Positions 1-9,100 of a stretch of DNA of 64,000 bases are shown in pieces (position 1 is the stretch's first letter; each line of letters starts with the position of its first letter). Both the position numbers and the translations under genes were made by a program. Under the pieces are notes generated by a model. That model was not told where the DNA came from, did not search any database, and saw nothing but the letters and a program-made list of their open reading frames with translations. Source of the stretch: Wenzhouxiangella sp. AB-CW3 (lineage in GTDB: Bacteria > Pseudomonadota > Gammaproteobacteria > Xanthomonadales > Wenzhouxiangellaceae); the NCBI RefSeq assembly GCF_014725735.1, contig NZ_CP061368.1, forward strand, positions 1,565,225 through 1,629,224, given 5' to 3'.

Positions 1-420
1 GACTTTACCCTGCCGGACCAGGACGAGCAGCCCTTCCGCTTGTCCGATTCGGCCGGGAAGCGCCTCCTGCTGGTGTTTTACCCGGGAGACGAGACCCCGG
101 TCTGCACCCGGCAGCTTTGCGACTACCGCGACGGTCTGGACAGTTTCGCCGACCTTGGCGTGGAAGTCGTCGGCATCAGCCGTGACGATGCCGAGTCTCA
201 CCGGCGCTTTCGCGAACGTCACCAGCTGCCCTTCACCCTGCTCAGCGATCCGGACATGAGCGTGGCGGACCAATATGGTTGCCGCGGGCTTCTGGGGATG
301 AAGCGCGGGGTGTTTCTGGTGGATGAGTCTGGCATCGTGCGTTATGCCCATGTCGAGGCGGTTGCTGCTTTTCGCCGTCGACGCGAGGAGCTGGTCGAGG
401 CGATCGGGTCGCTGGAATGA
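1..420 (+). CDS. Peroxiredoxin, BCP/PrxQ type (5' end outside window)
   Basis: The frame is open from base 1, so the N-terminus lies upstream of the window; 139 codons and the stop are visible. The thioredoxin-fold active site reads TPVCTRQLC, with the peroxidatic cysteine and a second cysteine five residues later, the spacing of BCP/PrxQ-type thiol peroxidases. These cytoplasmic enzymes reduce hydrogen peroxide and organic hydroperoxides using thioredoxin. The later segment VVGISRDDAESHRRF is the family's conserved central strand and helix. The stop overlaps the start of the next gene by 4 bases (ATGA), so the two are probably translationally coupled. The family call is firm; the exact subfamily is less so. 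Confidence 0.92.
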   Translation, partial: DFTLPDQDEQPFRLSDSAGKRLLLVFYPGDETPVCTRQLCDYRDGLDSFADLGVEVVGISRDDAESHRRFRERHQLPFTLLSDPDMSVADQYGCRGLLGMKRGVFLVDESGIVRYAHVEAVAAFRRRREELVEAIGSLE

Positions 421-1160
421 AGGAATCGGCCGCGGTCGCTCACCTGGTCGAGCAGATCGACCGCAACCTGGCCATTGCCGAGCGCATTCCCGAGGAGGGG
501 CCGTGGCGGGAATCGCTGGACCGTCTGCAGGCCTGGCAGGTGGCGCGCCTGGACGAGACCTATGCCGATCTGCGCGCCACCGACCGGTTCAGGCCGGCAT
601 GCGACTTCTTTCTCGATGAACTCTACGGTGGTCGCGAGGTGCATGCCCGCGACCGCCAACTCAAGCGCGTGGTGCCCATCATGCGCCGCTTCCTGCCCGG
701 GCACCTGCTGTTTGCCATCGGCGAAGCCATGCACCTGCAGGCCATCAGCCTGGAATTCGATTTTCGCCTGGCCGAGCACCTGATCGACATCGAAGAGATT
801 ACCCAGCCGGTCTATGCCCACGCCTACCGCGCAGACGGTGACTGGGAAGGCCGGGAAGAGCAACTGCGCCTGATCCGCGAACTCGGCGACCTGCTGGTCG
901 AGACGGTGCGCAAGCCCATGGTGCACCGCCTGATCCGCATGATGCGCCTGCCGGCCGAACTGGCCGGCGTGGGCCTGCTGCAGGACTTCCTGCAACGCGG
1001 CCTGGACGCCTTCGCTCACATGGACGGCGACCCACGCTTCCTGTCGACCATCGAAGAACGCGAAACCGACGCACTCCGACGCCTCCAGAGCGGAGAAGAC
1101 TGGCCGTTCGAACCCTGGATAGGCCACTGGCCAGCACGCGAGGCCCCGGATAATCGCTGA
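417..1160 (+). CDS. Conserved hypothetical protein (247 aa)
   Basis: A 247-residue protein rich in charged helices, with no signal peptide or membrane segment. The motif FFLDELYGG followed by ARDRQLKRVVPIMRRF resembles a family of gammaproteobacterial proteins of unknown function; I cannot assign an activity. It starts on the ATG overlapping the peroxiredoxin stop, suggesting one transcript. The last residues (AREAPDNR) are encoded inside a REP-like palindrome, which also supplies the stop codon, so the native C-terminus may have been altered by repeat insertion. Confidence 0.75.
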   Translation: MKESAAVAHLVEQIDRNLAIAERIPEEGPWRESLDRLQAWQVARLDETYADLRATDRFRPACDFFLDELYGGREVHARDRQLKRVVPIMRRFLPGHLLFAIGEAMHLQAISLEFDFRLAEHLIDIEEITQPVYAHAYRADGDWEGREEQLRLIRELGDLLVETVRKPMVHRLIRMMRLPAELAGVGLLQDFLQRGLDAFAHMDGDPRFLSTIEERETDALRRLQSGEDWPFEPWIGHWPAREAPDNR

Positions 1161-1500
1161 CGCGATTTCCAGGGCGACGAATCACTGTCGTCCCGGCCGG
1201 AGAGCCGGGACCTCGCACGTATCAGTTTTGCACGGCGTCAATTGGTTGGCTTTGTTCTGGGCCGTGCAGAGGGTTCGCGTGCGAGGCCCCGGATATCGCC
1301 TGCGGCGATTCCGGGGCGACGGGTTGGGGTGATTTTCGGGGTGACACCTCGCTGTCGTCCCGGCCGGAGCGAAGCGCAGAGCCGGGACCCCGCACGCTGC
1401 AGTTTCGCACGGCCTAATGCTTCTGTCGTCCCCGCTCCATCCAACGTTTTCCCGGCTCCCGGATCAAGCCCGGGACAGGCTCCGAGCCGGGGGGCATGTT
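1138..1500. repeat. REP-like composite palindromes
   Basis: This 360-bp stretch holds degenerate and intact copies of two recurrent palindromes. Type B has outer arms CCCCGGA/TCCGGGG around ATCGCC-TGC-GGCGAT; the copy at about 1286-1317 is intact and the one at 1142-1175 is degenerate. Type A has arms TCCCGGC/GCCGGGA, at about 1190-1210 and 1358-1390. The A and B copies at 1190-1322 face each other across a spacer with two further nested inverted pairs: 1211-1219 with 1278-1286 (CCTCGCACG/CGTGCGAGG) and 1229-1236 with 1261-1268 (TGCACGGC/GCCGTGCA). The whole is one large imperfect palindrome, as in BIME-type REP composites. No gene is seen in 1161-1618. Confidence 0.85.
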
Positions 1501-1558
1501 TCAAGTCCACATTGTATGGAGACCGGGGCTTCCCCCAGCGCTCTGTTGTCCGCTCTTG

Positions 1559-1600
1559 TTAACCCGGCACGAATGTGACCTACCATTCGTGCCGGGTTAA
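1559..1600. terminator. Perfect 17-bp inverted repeat, possible terminator
   Basis: Arms TTAACCCGGCACGAATG (1559-1575) and its exact complement (1584-1600) enclose an 8-nt loop. It begins about 20 nt beyond the stop of the minus-strand GIY-YIG gene. It could act as a terminator, but there is no clear T-run on either side, so a repeat-element end is also possible. Confidence 0.5.
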
Positions 1601-1618
1601 TAGCACCGGATGCCGTCG

Positions 1619-1942
1619 TCAATACGGCACATGGGTATCCACACCCTCGGAGTGGGCAATCCGCGGGTACAGGTCCTGCCATTGCGGGTTGTCTTTTTCG
1701 ATCAAGGTCAGCTTCCAGTCCCGACGCCAGCGCTTCAGGCGCTTCTCCCGCTCAATGGCATGACCGAAATCGCTGAAGTGTTCGAAGTACACCAATCGGC
1801 GCAAGCGGTATTTTTGGGTGAATCCTGGAACCAGCCCCAGGCGATGCTCCCAGACTCTGCGTATCAGATTGTTGGTGACACCCACATACAACGTGCCGCG
1901 CAGGCGGTTGGTCACTATGTAGACAAAGCAATCGCGTTCCAT
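1619..1942 (-). CDS. GIY-YIG endonuclease domain protein (107 aa)
   Basis: A small single-domain protein of the GIY-YIG nuclease superfamily (UPF0213/YhbQ-like size). The N-terminus has CFVYIVTN and TLYVGVTNN, the paired strands containing the two tyrosines of the motif, followed by RRVWEH (catalytic-type Arg and His) and the conserved IEREKRLKRW segment. The frame extends further upstream, but those residues are translated from REP repeat sequence, so I chose the ATG at 1940-1942 just before the domain. Stand-alone members are small DNA-processing proteins of uncertain role. This copy lies among REP-like repeats on both sides. Confidence 0.8.
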   Translation of the reverse strand: MERDCFVYIVTNRLRGTLYVGVTNNLIRRVWEHRLGLVPGFTQKYRLRRLVYFEHFSDFGHAIEREKRLKRWRRDWKLTLIEKDNPQWQDLYPRIAHSEGVDTHVPY

Positions 1943-2040
1943 GCTTGGCAGTTTGCCCGCAAAGCCTGGAGTCAGGCGATGGCAGGCCGGCGATAGTGTT
2001 TGTAGGAAAACGGCTATTGGTTCGTGTTGTACGTGCAACG

Positions 2041-2900
2041 CCCCTGTCGTCCCGGCCCCACACTCAACGTCGTCCCGGCCGGAGCGGAGCGCAGAGCCGG
2101 GACCTCGCACGCTCGGTTCTGCACGGCGTTTAACAAGTGCCTTTGTTCCTGGCTGTGCTGTTGTTTTGTGTGGGAGGCCCCGGATATCGCCTGCGGCGAT
2201 TCCGGGGCGACGGGTGGGTGATTCTGGGGTGACGGGACGACGGGGTTGGGTGATTCCGAGGCGACAGCCCTGTCGTCCCGGCCGGAGCGGAGCGCAGAGC
2301 CGGGACCTCGCACGCTCGGTTCTGCACGGCGTTTAACAAGTGCGTTTGTTCCTGGCTGTGCTGTTGTTTTGTGTGGGAGGCCCCGGATATCGCCTGCGGC
2401 GATTCCGGGGCGACGGGTGGGTGATTCTGGGGTGACGGGACGACGGGGTTGGGTGATTCCGAGGCGACAGCCCTGTCGTCCCGGCCGGAGCGGAGCGCAG
2501 AGCCGGGACCTCGCACGCTCGGTTCTGCACGGCGTTTAACAAGTGCGTTTGTTCCTGGCTGTGCAGTTGTTTTGTGTGGGAGGCCCCGGATATCGCCTGC
2601 GGCGATTCCGGGGCGACGGGGGTGGGTGATTCTGGGGTGACGGGGCGACGGGGGTGGGTGATTCTGGGGTGACGGGACGACGGGGTTGGGTGATTCCGAG
2701 GCGACAGCCCTGTCGTCCCGGCCGGAGCGGAGCGTAGAGCCGGGACCTCGCACGCTCGGTTCTGCACGGCGCTGAGTCAGTGCCTTTGTTCCTGGCTGTG
2801 CTGTTGTTTTGTGTGGGAGGCCCCGGATATCGCCTGCGGCGATTCCGGGGCGACGGGTGGGTGGCGATTCCGGGGCGACGGGGTTGAAGCGATGGCGCGG
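2041..2900. repeat. REP-like tandem array 1 (about 200-240 bp units)
   Basis: Four tandem copies of a composite unit, with the type A palindrome beginning at 2079, 2281, 2484 and 2721 (periods about 202, 203 and 237). Each unit runs type A palindrome, a spacer containing CTGCACGGCGTTTAACAAG or a variant, type B palindrome, then short GATTC-GGG-GCGACGGG sub-repeats. Long open frames exist on both strands here, but they are low-complexity translations of the repeat and are not genes. Confidence 0.9.
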
Positions 2901-2936
2901 TAATAGGTGCTCTCGGTACCTTGTGCCTGTGGCTTG

Positions 2937-2965
2937 TTGCAAACTATAACGCGCAACGTTATAAT
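2937..2965 (+). promoter_or_regulatory. higBA promoter with overlapping palindromic operator
   Basis: The -35 box TTGCAA (2937-2942) and -10 box TATAAT (2960-2965) are separated by 17 bases. An inverted repeat, TATAACG (2945-2951) and CGTTATA (2957-2963) around a 5-nt centre, overlaps the -10 box. This fits the autoregulatory operator bound by HigA or the HigBA complex in this family. The transcription start would fall at or beside the higB ATG at 2972. Confidence 0.8.
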
Positions 2966-2971
2966 CGCGAT

Positions 2972-3253
2972 ATGATTCGCAGCTTTGCCGACCGCGAAAC
3001 CCGAGTGATCTGGGAAGGTCGGCAGTCGCGAAAGCTGCCTGCTAACATTCAGGCAACCGCCCGGCGAAAGCTGCGAATGTTGAATAATGCACGTGACCTG
3101 ACTGATTTGCGGGTTCCGCCGGGAAACCGGCTGGAGGCTCTGAAAGGGAACCGTGTCGGTCAATACAGTATCAGAATCAATGACCAGTGGCGCATTTGCT
3201 TCAAATGGCAAGACAATGCAGCTGCCGAGGTTGAAATCGTGGACTATCATTAG
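2972..3253 (+). CDS. higB: HigB-type toxin (RelE/ParE superfamily)
   Basis: A 93-residue protein beginning MIRSFADRET, the usual N-terminus of HigB killer proteins. The middle carries DLRVPPGNRLEALKG and the C-terminus GQYSIRINDQWRICF and VEIVDYH, all hallmarks of the family. HigB toxins are ribosome-dependent mRNA endonucleases that stop translation until bound by the antitoxin. An in-frame start exists 51 bases upstream, but it would lie in front of the promoter, so the ATG at 2972 is preferred. Toxin-before-antitoxin order is normal for higBA. It lies between REP-like arrays and is visibly more AT-rich than its neighbours, suggesting acquisition. Confidence 0.93.
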   Translation: MIRSFADRETRVIWEGRQSRKLPANIQATARRKLRMLNNARDLTDLRVPPGNRLEALKGNRVGQYSIRINDQWRICFKWQDNAAAEVEIVDYH

Positions 3254-3280
3254 CCTGAATAATTCATGAACTATTCGGGC
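3253..3280 (+). promoter_or_regulatory. Hairpin in higB-higA gap
   Basis: GCCTGAATA (3253-3261) pairs with TATTCGGGC (3272-3280) with one G-T wobble, leaving a 10-nt loop. It starts inside the higB stop codon and lies upstream of the higA start. It could stabilise or partially terminate the transcript between toxin and antitoxin. No U-tract follows. Confidence 0.45.
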
Positions 3281-3307
3281 TAGCAACGTCAACTGAAGAT
3301 ATTCGAA

Positions 3308-3604
3308 ATGACTACCGACCGTTTGCCCAATGTTCACCCCGGAGAGATTCTACTGGAAGAGTTTCTCAAGCCTATGGGGATCAGTCAGAATCGGCTTGCG
3401 CGAACCATAGAGGTCCCACCGAGACGGATCAATGAAATCGTGCTTGGAAAGCGACGGGTTACCGCCGATACGGCAATGCGCCTGGCACGAGCGTTTGGAA
3501 CCTCGGAACGCTTTTGGCTGGGGTTGCAAGCTGACTACGACCTTGAGCAAGCGCACTTCGATCATGGCGAGGAAGTTCGTCGAATTCCCAACATTGCCGC
3601 GTGA
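3308..3604 (+). CDS. higA: HigA antitoxin, XRE-family HTH protein
   Basis: A 98-residue protein with the HigA signature HPGEILLEEFLKPMGISQNR, then a helix-turn-helix (about residues 24-60: LARTIEVPPRRINEIVLGKR) and the conserved tail SERFWLGLQADYDLE. It binds and neutralises HigB and represses the higBA promoter. The 54-bp gap after higB holds a hairpin. Both genes appear intact. Confidence 0.94.
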   Translation: MTTDRLPNVHPGEILLEEFLKPMGISQNRLARTIEVPPRRINEIVLGKRRVTADTAMRLARAFGTSERFWLGLQADYDLEQAHFDHGEEVRRIPNIAA

Positions 3605-3679
3605 CCAAAGCCTGAGTTCAGCATTTTCCAGAGTGACCAGAATCGCGTCTTCCACGCATGACGCTGGCCAGCGCCTCTG

Positions 3680-5430
3680 TCGTCCCGGCTCCCGGGGCAA
3701 CGCCCCTGTCGTCCCGGCCCCACCCACCGTCGTCCCGGCCGGAGCGGAGCGTAGAGCCGGGACCTCGCACGCTCGGTTCTGCACGGCACTGAGTCAGTGT
3801 CTTTGTTCCTGGCTGTGCTGTTGTTTTGTGTGGGAGGCCCCGGATATCGCCTGCGGCGATTCCGGGGCGACGGGGTGGGTATGATTCCGGGGCGACGGAG
3901 TGGGTGGCGATTCCGGGGCGACGGGGTGGGTGTGATTCCGGGGCGACGGGGTGGGGGTTCCGGGGCGAGAAGATGGCCTGTCGTCCCGGCCCCACACTCA
4001 ACGTCGTCCCGGCCCCACCCACCGTCGTCCCGGCCGGAGCGGAGCGTAGAGCCGGGACCTCGCACGCTCGGTTCTGCACGGCACTGAGTCAGTGTCTTTG
4101 TTCCTGGCTGTGCTGTTGTTTTGTGTGGGAGGCCCCGGATATCGCCTGCGGCGATTCCGGGGCGACGGGGTGGGTATGATTCCGGGGCGACGGAGTGGGT
4201 GGCGATTCCGGGGCGACGGGGTGGGTGTGATTCCGGGGCGACGGGGGTGGGGTTCCGGGGCGAGAAGATGGCCTGTCGTCCCGGCCCCACACTCAACGTC
4301 GTCCCGGCCCCACCCACCGTCGTCCCGGCCGGAGCGGAGCGTAGAGCCGGGACCTCGCACGCTCGGTTCTGCACGGCACTGAGTCAGTGTCTTTGTTCCT
4401 GGCTGTGCTGTTGTTTTGTGTGGGAGGCCCCGGATATCGCCTGCGGCGATTCCGGGGCGACGGGGTGGGTATGATTCCGGGGCGACGGAGTGGGTGGCGA
4501 TTCCGGGGCGACGGGGTGGGTGTGATTCCGGGGCGACGGGGGTGGGGTTCCGGGGCGAGAAGATGGCCTGTCGTCCCGGCCCCACACTCAACGTCGTCCC
4601 GGCCCCACCCACCGTCGTCCCGGCCGGAGCGGAGCGTAGAGCCGGGACCTCGCACGCTCGGTTCTGCACGGCACTGAGTCAGTGTCTTTGTTCCTGGCTG
4701 TGCAGTTGTTTTGTGTGGGAGGCCCCGGATATCGCCTGCGGCGATTCCGGGGCGACGGGGTGGGTGTGATTCCGGGGCGACGGGGTGGGGGTTCCGGGGC
4801 GAGAAGATGGCCTGTCGTCCCGGCCCCACACTCAACGTCGTCCCGGCCCCACCCACCGTCGTCCCGGCCGGAGCGGAGCGTAGAGCCGGGACCTCGCACG
4901 CTCGGTTCTGCACGGCACTGAGTCAGTGTCTTTGTTCCTGGCTTTGCAGTTGTTTTGTGTGGGAGGCCCCGGATATCGCCTGCGGCGATTCCGGGGCGAC
5001 GGAGTTGGGTGTGATTCCGGGGCGACGGGGTGGGTATGATTCCGGGGCGACGGGGTGGGTATGATTCCGGGGCGACGGGGTGGGTGTGATTCCGGGGCGA
5101 CGGGGTGGGTGTGATTCCGGGGCAACGGGGTGGGGGTTCCGGGGCGAGAAGATGGCCTGTCGTCCCGGCCCCACACTCAACGTCGTCCCGGCCCCACCCA
5201 CCGTCGTCCCGGCCGGAGCGGAGCGTAGAGCCGGGACCTCGCACGCTCGGTTCTGCACGGCGCTGAGTCAGTGCCTTTGTTCCTGGCTGTGCAGTTGTTT
5301 TGTGTGGGAGGCCCCGGATATCGCCTGCGGCGATTCCGGGGCGACGGGTTTGGTGTTCCGGGGGATGGAGTGGGCGCATCCGGGGCGGTTCAGGGTGTTT
5401 CGGGGGACGGAGTGGGCGCATCCGGAGTGA
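3680..5430. repeat. REP-like VNTR array 2 (about 295-bp units)
   Basis: Six composite units, with the type A palindrome beginning at 3738, 4033, 4328, 4623, 4867 and 5212. Periods are 295, 295, 295, 244 and 345. Within each unit a sub-repeat of about 25 bp (core GATTCCGGGGCGACGGGGTG) is itself tandem; losing or gaining two sub-repeats explains the 244- and 345-bp units. Copies are nearly identical, implying recent amplification. Apparent open frames of up to about 277 codons on both strands are repeat translations without start-site or codon support. Confidence 0.92.
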
Positions 5431-5439
5431 CGGGGTGGG

Positions 5440-6114
5440 CTACTCCGCGGTGATGAGGGTGTTGAGCATTTCGGGGTGGAAGTCTTCTAGGGTGGTGAGT
5501 ACTCGGTTGGCGCGGCGGATGCCGGGGTCGTCGGGTGTGAAGACCGAGGGCACGGCGATGACCTGCATGCCTGCGCGTTGGGCGGCTTCGATGCCCGCGG
5601 GGGCGTCTTCAAATACCACGCAATGGCCGGGGTTCACGCCGAGTTTGCGGGCGGTGGTCAGGAACGCGGCCGGGTCCGGTTTGCCGCGGGCTTCCAGCGC
5701 GCCGGAGTGGGTGAGGTCCATGAATTCTTCCAGGCTCAGCTTGCCGACCACGGCATCGATCAGGGCCGGTGGGGAGGAGGAGGCGATGGCCATGCGCAGG
5801 CCGGCTTTGGCCAGGCAGGTCATGGTGTCGTGTACGCCGGGTAGTGCCTGGCCGCGTTGCATGATCAGGCGTGTGACTTCGGCCAGCACGGCATCGTGCA
5901 TGTCGTCCGGGCTGGGGCCCTGCCAGCCGAAGCGCTGGTGCCAGTCGTTGATGACTTCATCGAGCCGCTTGCCCGCCGACTGGCGGCACAGGTCGCGGTC
6001 GATAGGAACACCGAGTGGACGGAAACAGGCGATCTCGGCTTCCTGCCAAAGCGGCTCGGAGTCGATCAGCAGCCCGTCCATGTCGAAGATCGCGGCTTGG
6101 ATGTCGGCAGGCAT
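5440..6114 (-). CDS. hxpB: HAD-superfamily sugar phosphatase, YniC/HxpB-like
   Basis: A 224-residue HAD subfamily IA phosphatase. Motif I is FDMDGLLIDSEPLW (two catalytic aspartates), motif II is around MAIASSSP, the motif III lysine is in ARGKPDPAAF, and motif IV is VVFEDAPAGIEAA. The sequence LLIDSEPLWQEAE closely resembles E. coli YniC/HxpB, which hydrolyses hexitol and 2-deoxyglucose phosphates. It starts 2 bases after the mshQ stop on the same strand, so it is probably cotranscribed with the pilus genes, although a role there is not obvious. Confidence 0.88.
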   Translation of the reverse strand: MPADIQAAIFDMDGLLIDSEPLWQEAEIACFRPLGVPIDRDLCRQSAGKRLDEVINDWHQRFGWQGPSPDDMHDAVLAEVTRLIMQRGQALPGVHDTMTCLAKAGLRMAIASSSPPALIDAVVGKLSLEEFMDLTHSGALEARGKPDPAAFLTTARKLGVNPGHCVVFEDAPAGIEAAQRAGMQVIAVPSVFTPDDPGIRRANRVLTTLEDFHPEMLNTLITAE

Positions 6115-6116
6115 GG

Positions 6117-9100
6117 CTAGCGCGGGGCGGTTTCCTGGATGAAGATCCGGCGCGGGCTGCCATCGAACAGTCCGAATGAAGCGCGGCCCTGGGGATCGTC
6201 GTCGTAATTGTCGTCATCGCTTAGATCATCACGCAGGAAGGGCCAGTTGTCTTCCAGGTTAAGTCGCAGATCGACCCAGCCGGGCTGGTCGGGAGCGGTG
6301 AATCGGAACCAGCCAGCGCCGTCTACCAGTTCAAGTCGACTGTCTTCTGTTTCAACGGAGGTTGAACCTTCTCCTACTGACACGGAAGTTTCTCCGTCGC
6401 TCTCGGTACCGCTGGCGTCTATCAGTACGACGTCATCGGCCAATGCCATCACGGTGCAGTCATCGTCCTGGTTGACCTGCCAGGTGTCACCATTCCAGTG
6501 CTCGGCCCGCCAGGGCAGGTCCAGCGGCGCCAGTTCGGAACCGATGGCATTATCGACCACGATACGGCCGAAGCGAAGTTCGGTGGTGCCGACTTCGTCA
6601 TCCTCTTCGCTGCCCAGGCCGACGCCATCGCTGTCGGTCGGATCGATGCTTACGGTGTAGTCCGGGTAGGGGCCTTTGGGTGCATCACGAGGCAGTTTGA
6701 GCTGCACGTCAGCCAGTCCCAGGCCCCGCTCCCACTGAAGGTCTGCGTCCAAAACCTCGGGTGGCTCAGGGGAGGCGTCGATATCGAGCTCATCAGCATC
6801 GAGCCTTGCGAATTCATCATGGTAGTTGTTGGTCGGCGCACCCAGTGCGTTGCGGGCCTGCAGGGTGAAATCCACCGCGAAGGGTTCGCCGATGTAGGTG
6901 AAGCTCGCGGCTTCGCAGTTGTTCAGGTCCACTCGGTTGCGTACCGGCCTGGATGAGACGGTAAAGTGATCCGGAATGAACCGGCCGATGGATTCCTCTG
7001 ATTGCCCAACCACATCCTCGGACCCCAGGTAGGCGCCGCTGGTCAGGCGTGGCGTCAGCGAAATGATACCCACTTCCGGCCAGTAAAAGGTGCCGCAGGC
7101 CACTCCGGGTGCGGTGTTGCCGTCACAGTCGCTGTCGAAGGCGCCGAAGCTGCCGACCAGGTTGGGGTCGCTGCCGCCGGCCGGCTCGACCAGTTCCAGG
7201 TCGAAGTCGACTGCTTCTGCCGGTGATTCGTTGCCGAAGTTGGGGGTGATGCTGTTATTGGCATTGCGGGCCGATACCTCGATATCGAAATCGACGCCGG
7301 CCGTGGCAAAGACCGGACCGGCTGGACCTTCAGCGGCCGGATTGTTGTCGATTTCGAGTTCGAAATGGCTGGGCCGGGCGATGAACTGTCCGGAGCCTGT
7401 CATCTCCAGGCCTTCCTCTTCCGTGCCCGGCTCGCCGGTATATTCGGCGTTGAGGGTCATGCGGCCGACATCGGGGTAGGACAGGCTGAAGCCGGCCTGG
7501 CCGTCGGCATCGAAGAACAGGTTGCGGGTGCTTCCGGGGGCGGCCGTGTCGACGGGGGATCCTTCTATGCTGATCGGGGCCGTGCCACTGCCGGGGTTGG
7601 CGTAGTCCGACCAGAACCGGACTTCCTTTTCGTCGTTGCCGAAGCCGGCCACGCATTCCAGGGTTTCCTCGTCGGTTCTCACCGCAGACAGCGTGCCGGT
7701 GACCGTGACGCCGGCGATGTGATCTTCCACATCGATCAGAAAGCCCGAGTCGGCGATATCGAGCACGCAGGTTTCGGCGCCGGCGCCGTCGAAGCAGCGC
7801 GTGGGATTGTCGGCCTCGGGGTCGGACACGGCATCCAGCGTGGCCGGGCCCGGGGTGGTGACCTGCAGTGACACGGTGGTCTGGCCGGTGAAACTGACCG
7901 GGTTCTGACTCCAGTTGCCGGCGGGCGAGACGAATCCGACCTCGGTTTCTTCGGAGAAAAGTTCGGTGCAGTCGGGGTCGTCACAGGCCTGAACCTGCAC
8001 ATCGAAGGGTGCGCAGGTCAGTCCACTGCCCGGGTGAATCAGGCGGATATGATCCGGATTCGATATCAGATCGCAGGGCAGGTCGCGCAGCCGGAAGGCG
8101 TCAAGCTCATCGGGATCGAGGGCGCCATTGGCGAAGATGACATCATCGTAGTCGGCCGTGCTGCCGAACACGCCCGGCAGGCCGCCGATATGGATGTTGG
8201 CCGGGGAAATCAGGTCGGGTGGGTTGGACTGGGTGCGCTGGTTCTCGGTGATCAGGTTGCCATCCAGGTAAAGTCGCTCCGTGATCTGCTGCTGGCCTCC
8301 CGATACGGCCTGCTGCCGGCGGGTGACCGCGATATGCACCCAGTCGCCGGAGAAGGCGCTAGTATCGTGGTCGAGGAAGCTCTCGTTGTCATTCTGGTCA
8401 GTGAATACCGCGCGCAGATTGCCTTCCGAGCGCCTGAGAATCTCCAGCGGCCGAGCGTAAAGACCGGACAGATCGCCCAGTGCGAGAATCGAACCCTCCG
8501 GCCCCACGTCGACGGCGCGGAACCAGAAGGCCACGCTCATGTTGTTGGGGGTGCTGAGGGCGCCGGGTGCGGAGGTGTTGATGCGGCCGTCGGTGGGCAC
8601 GGTGGCGTAGCGGCAGGTGCCGGGGTCCCCGGGACGAATGGGGTCGGTCAGGCTGGTCTGCGGATCATTGATTGCGGTGCCGTGGTTGTCGAACCCGGAT
8701 GAATCGATGACCTCGCCGGCGTCGCCGGTCCACTCCGTGCTTTCCATGCGGTAGTCGATAACCACATCGATCTCGGGCTCAAGCACCTCGATGATGATGG
8801 AACCACGACCATGTTCCTGCCATTGATTGAAAAAATTGCAAACGGGTACAGAAAAACCGGTGCAGTAATCGCTGATAAACGTCACCTCATAGCTGCCCGG
8901 GTCGGAGAACGAAGTGGTCCATGGAATGGGGGAGCGGTCGCAGGCAGTGGTGCCTGAGGTATCCGGGCCCTGCTCGGTTGCACCGTCAACCTGCCAGGTA
9001 TCGCGCCAGTGATTGGCCGACGGGCAGCCCTGCACCCAGGCCTCGAACAGCACCGGCTCGCCGGCTTCGACGATGACCGGGGAATCGAACTCGCCGTTGG

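Noticed and set aside
3562-5421. Open frames of 206-277 codons on the minus strand in array 2, and several on the plus strand
   Set aside because: They are translations of the repeat unit (Pro/Arg/Gly-rich, identical blocks), with no ribosome-binding sites and equal frames on both strands.
1138-5430. REP-associated tyrosine transposase (RAYT) among the repeats
   Set aside because: No frame in the window has the RAYT catalytic HUH signature; only the GIY-YIG gene and higBA are present.
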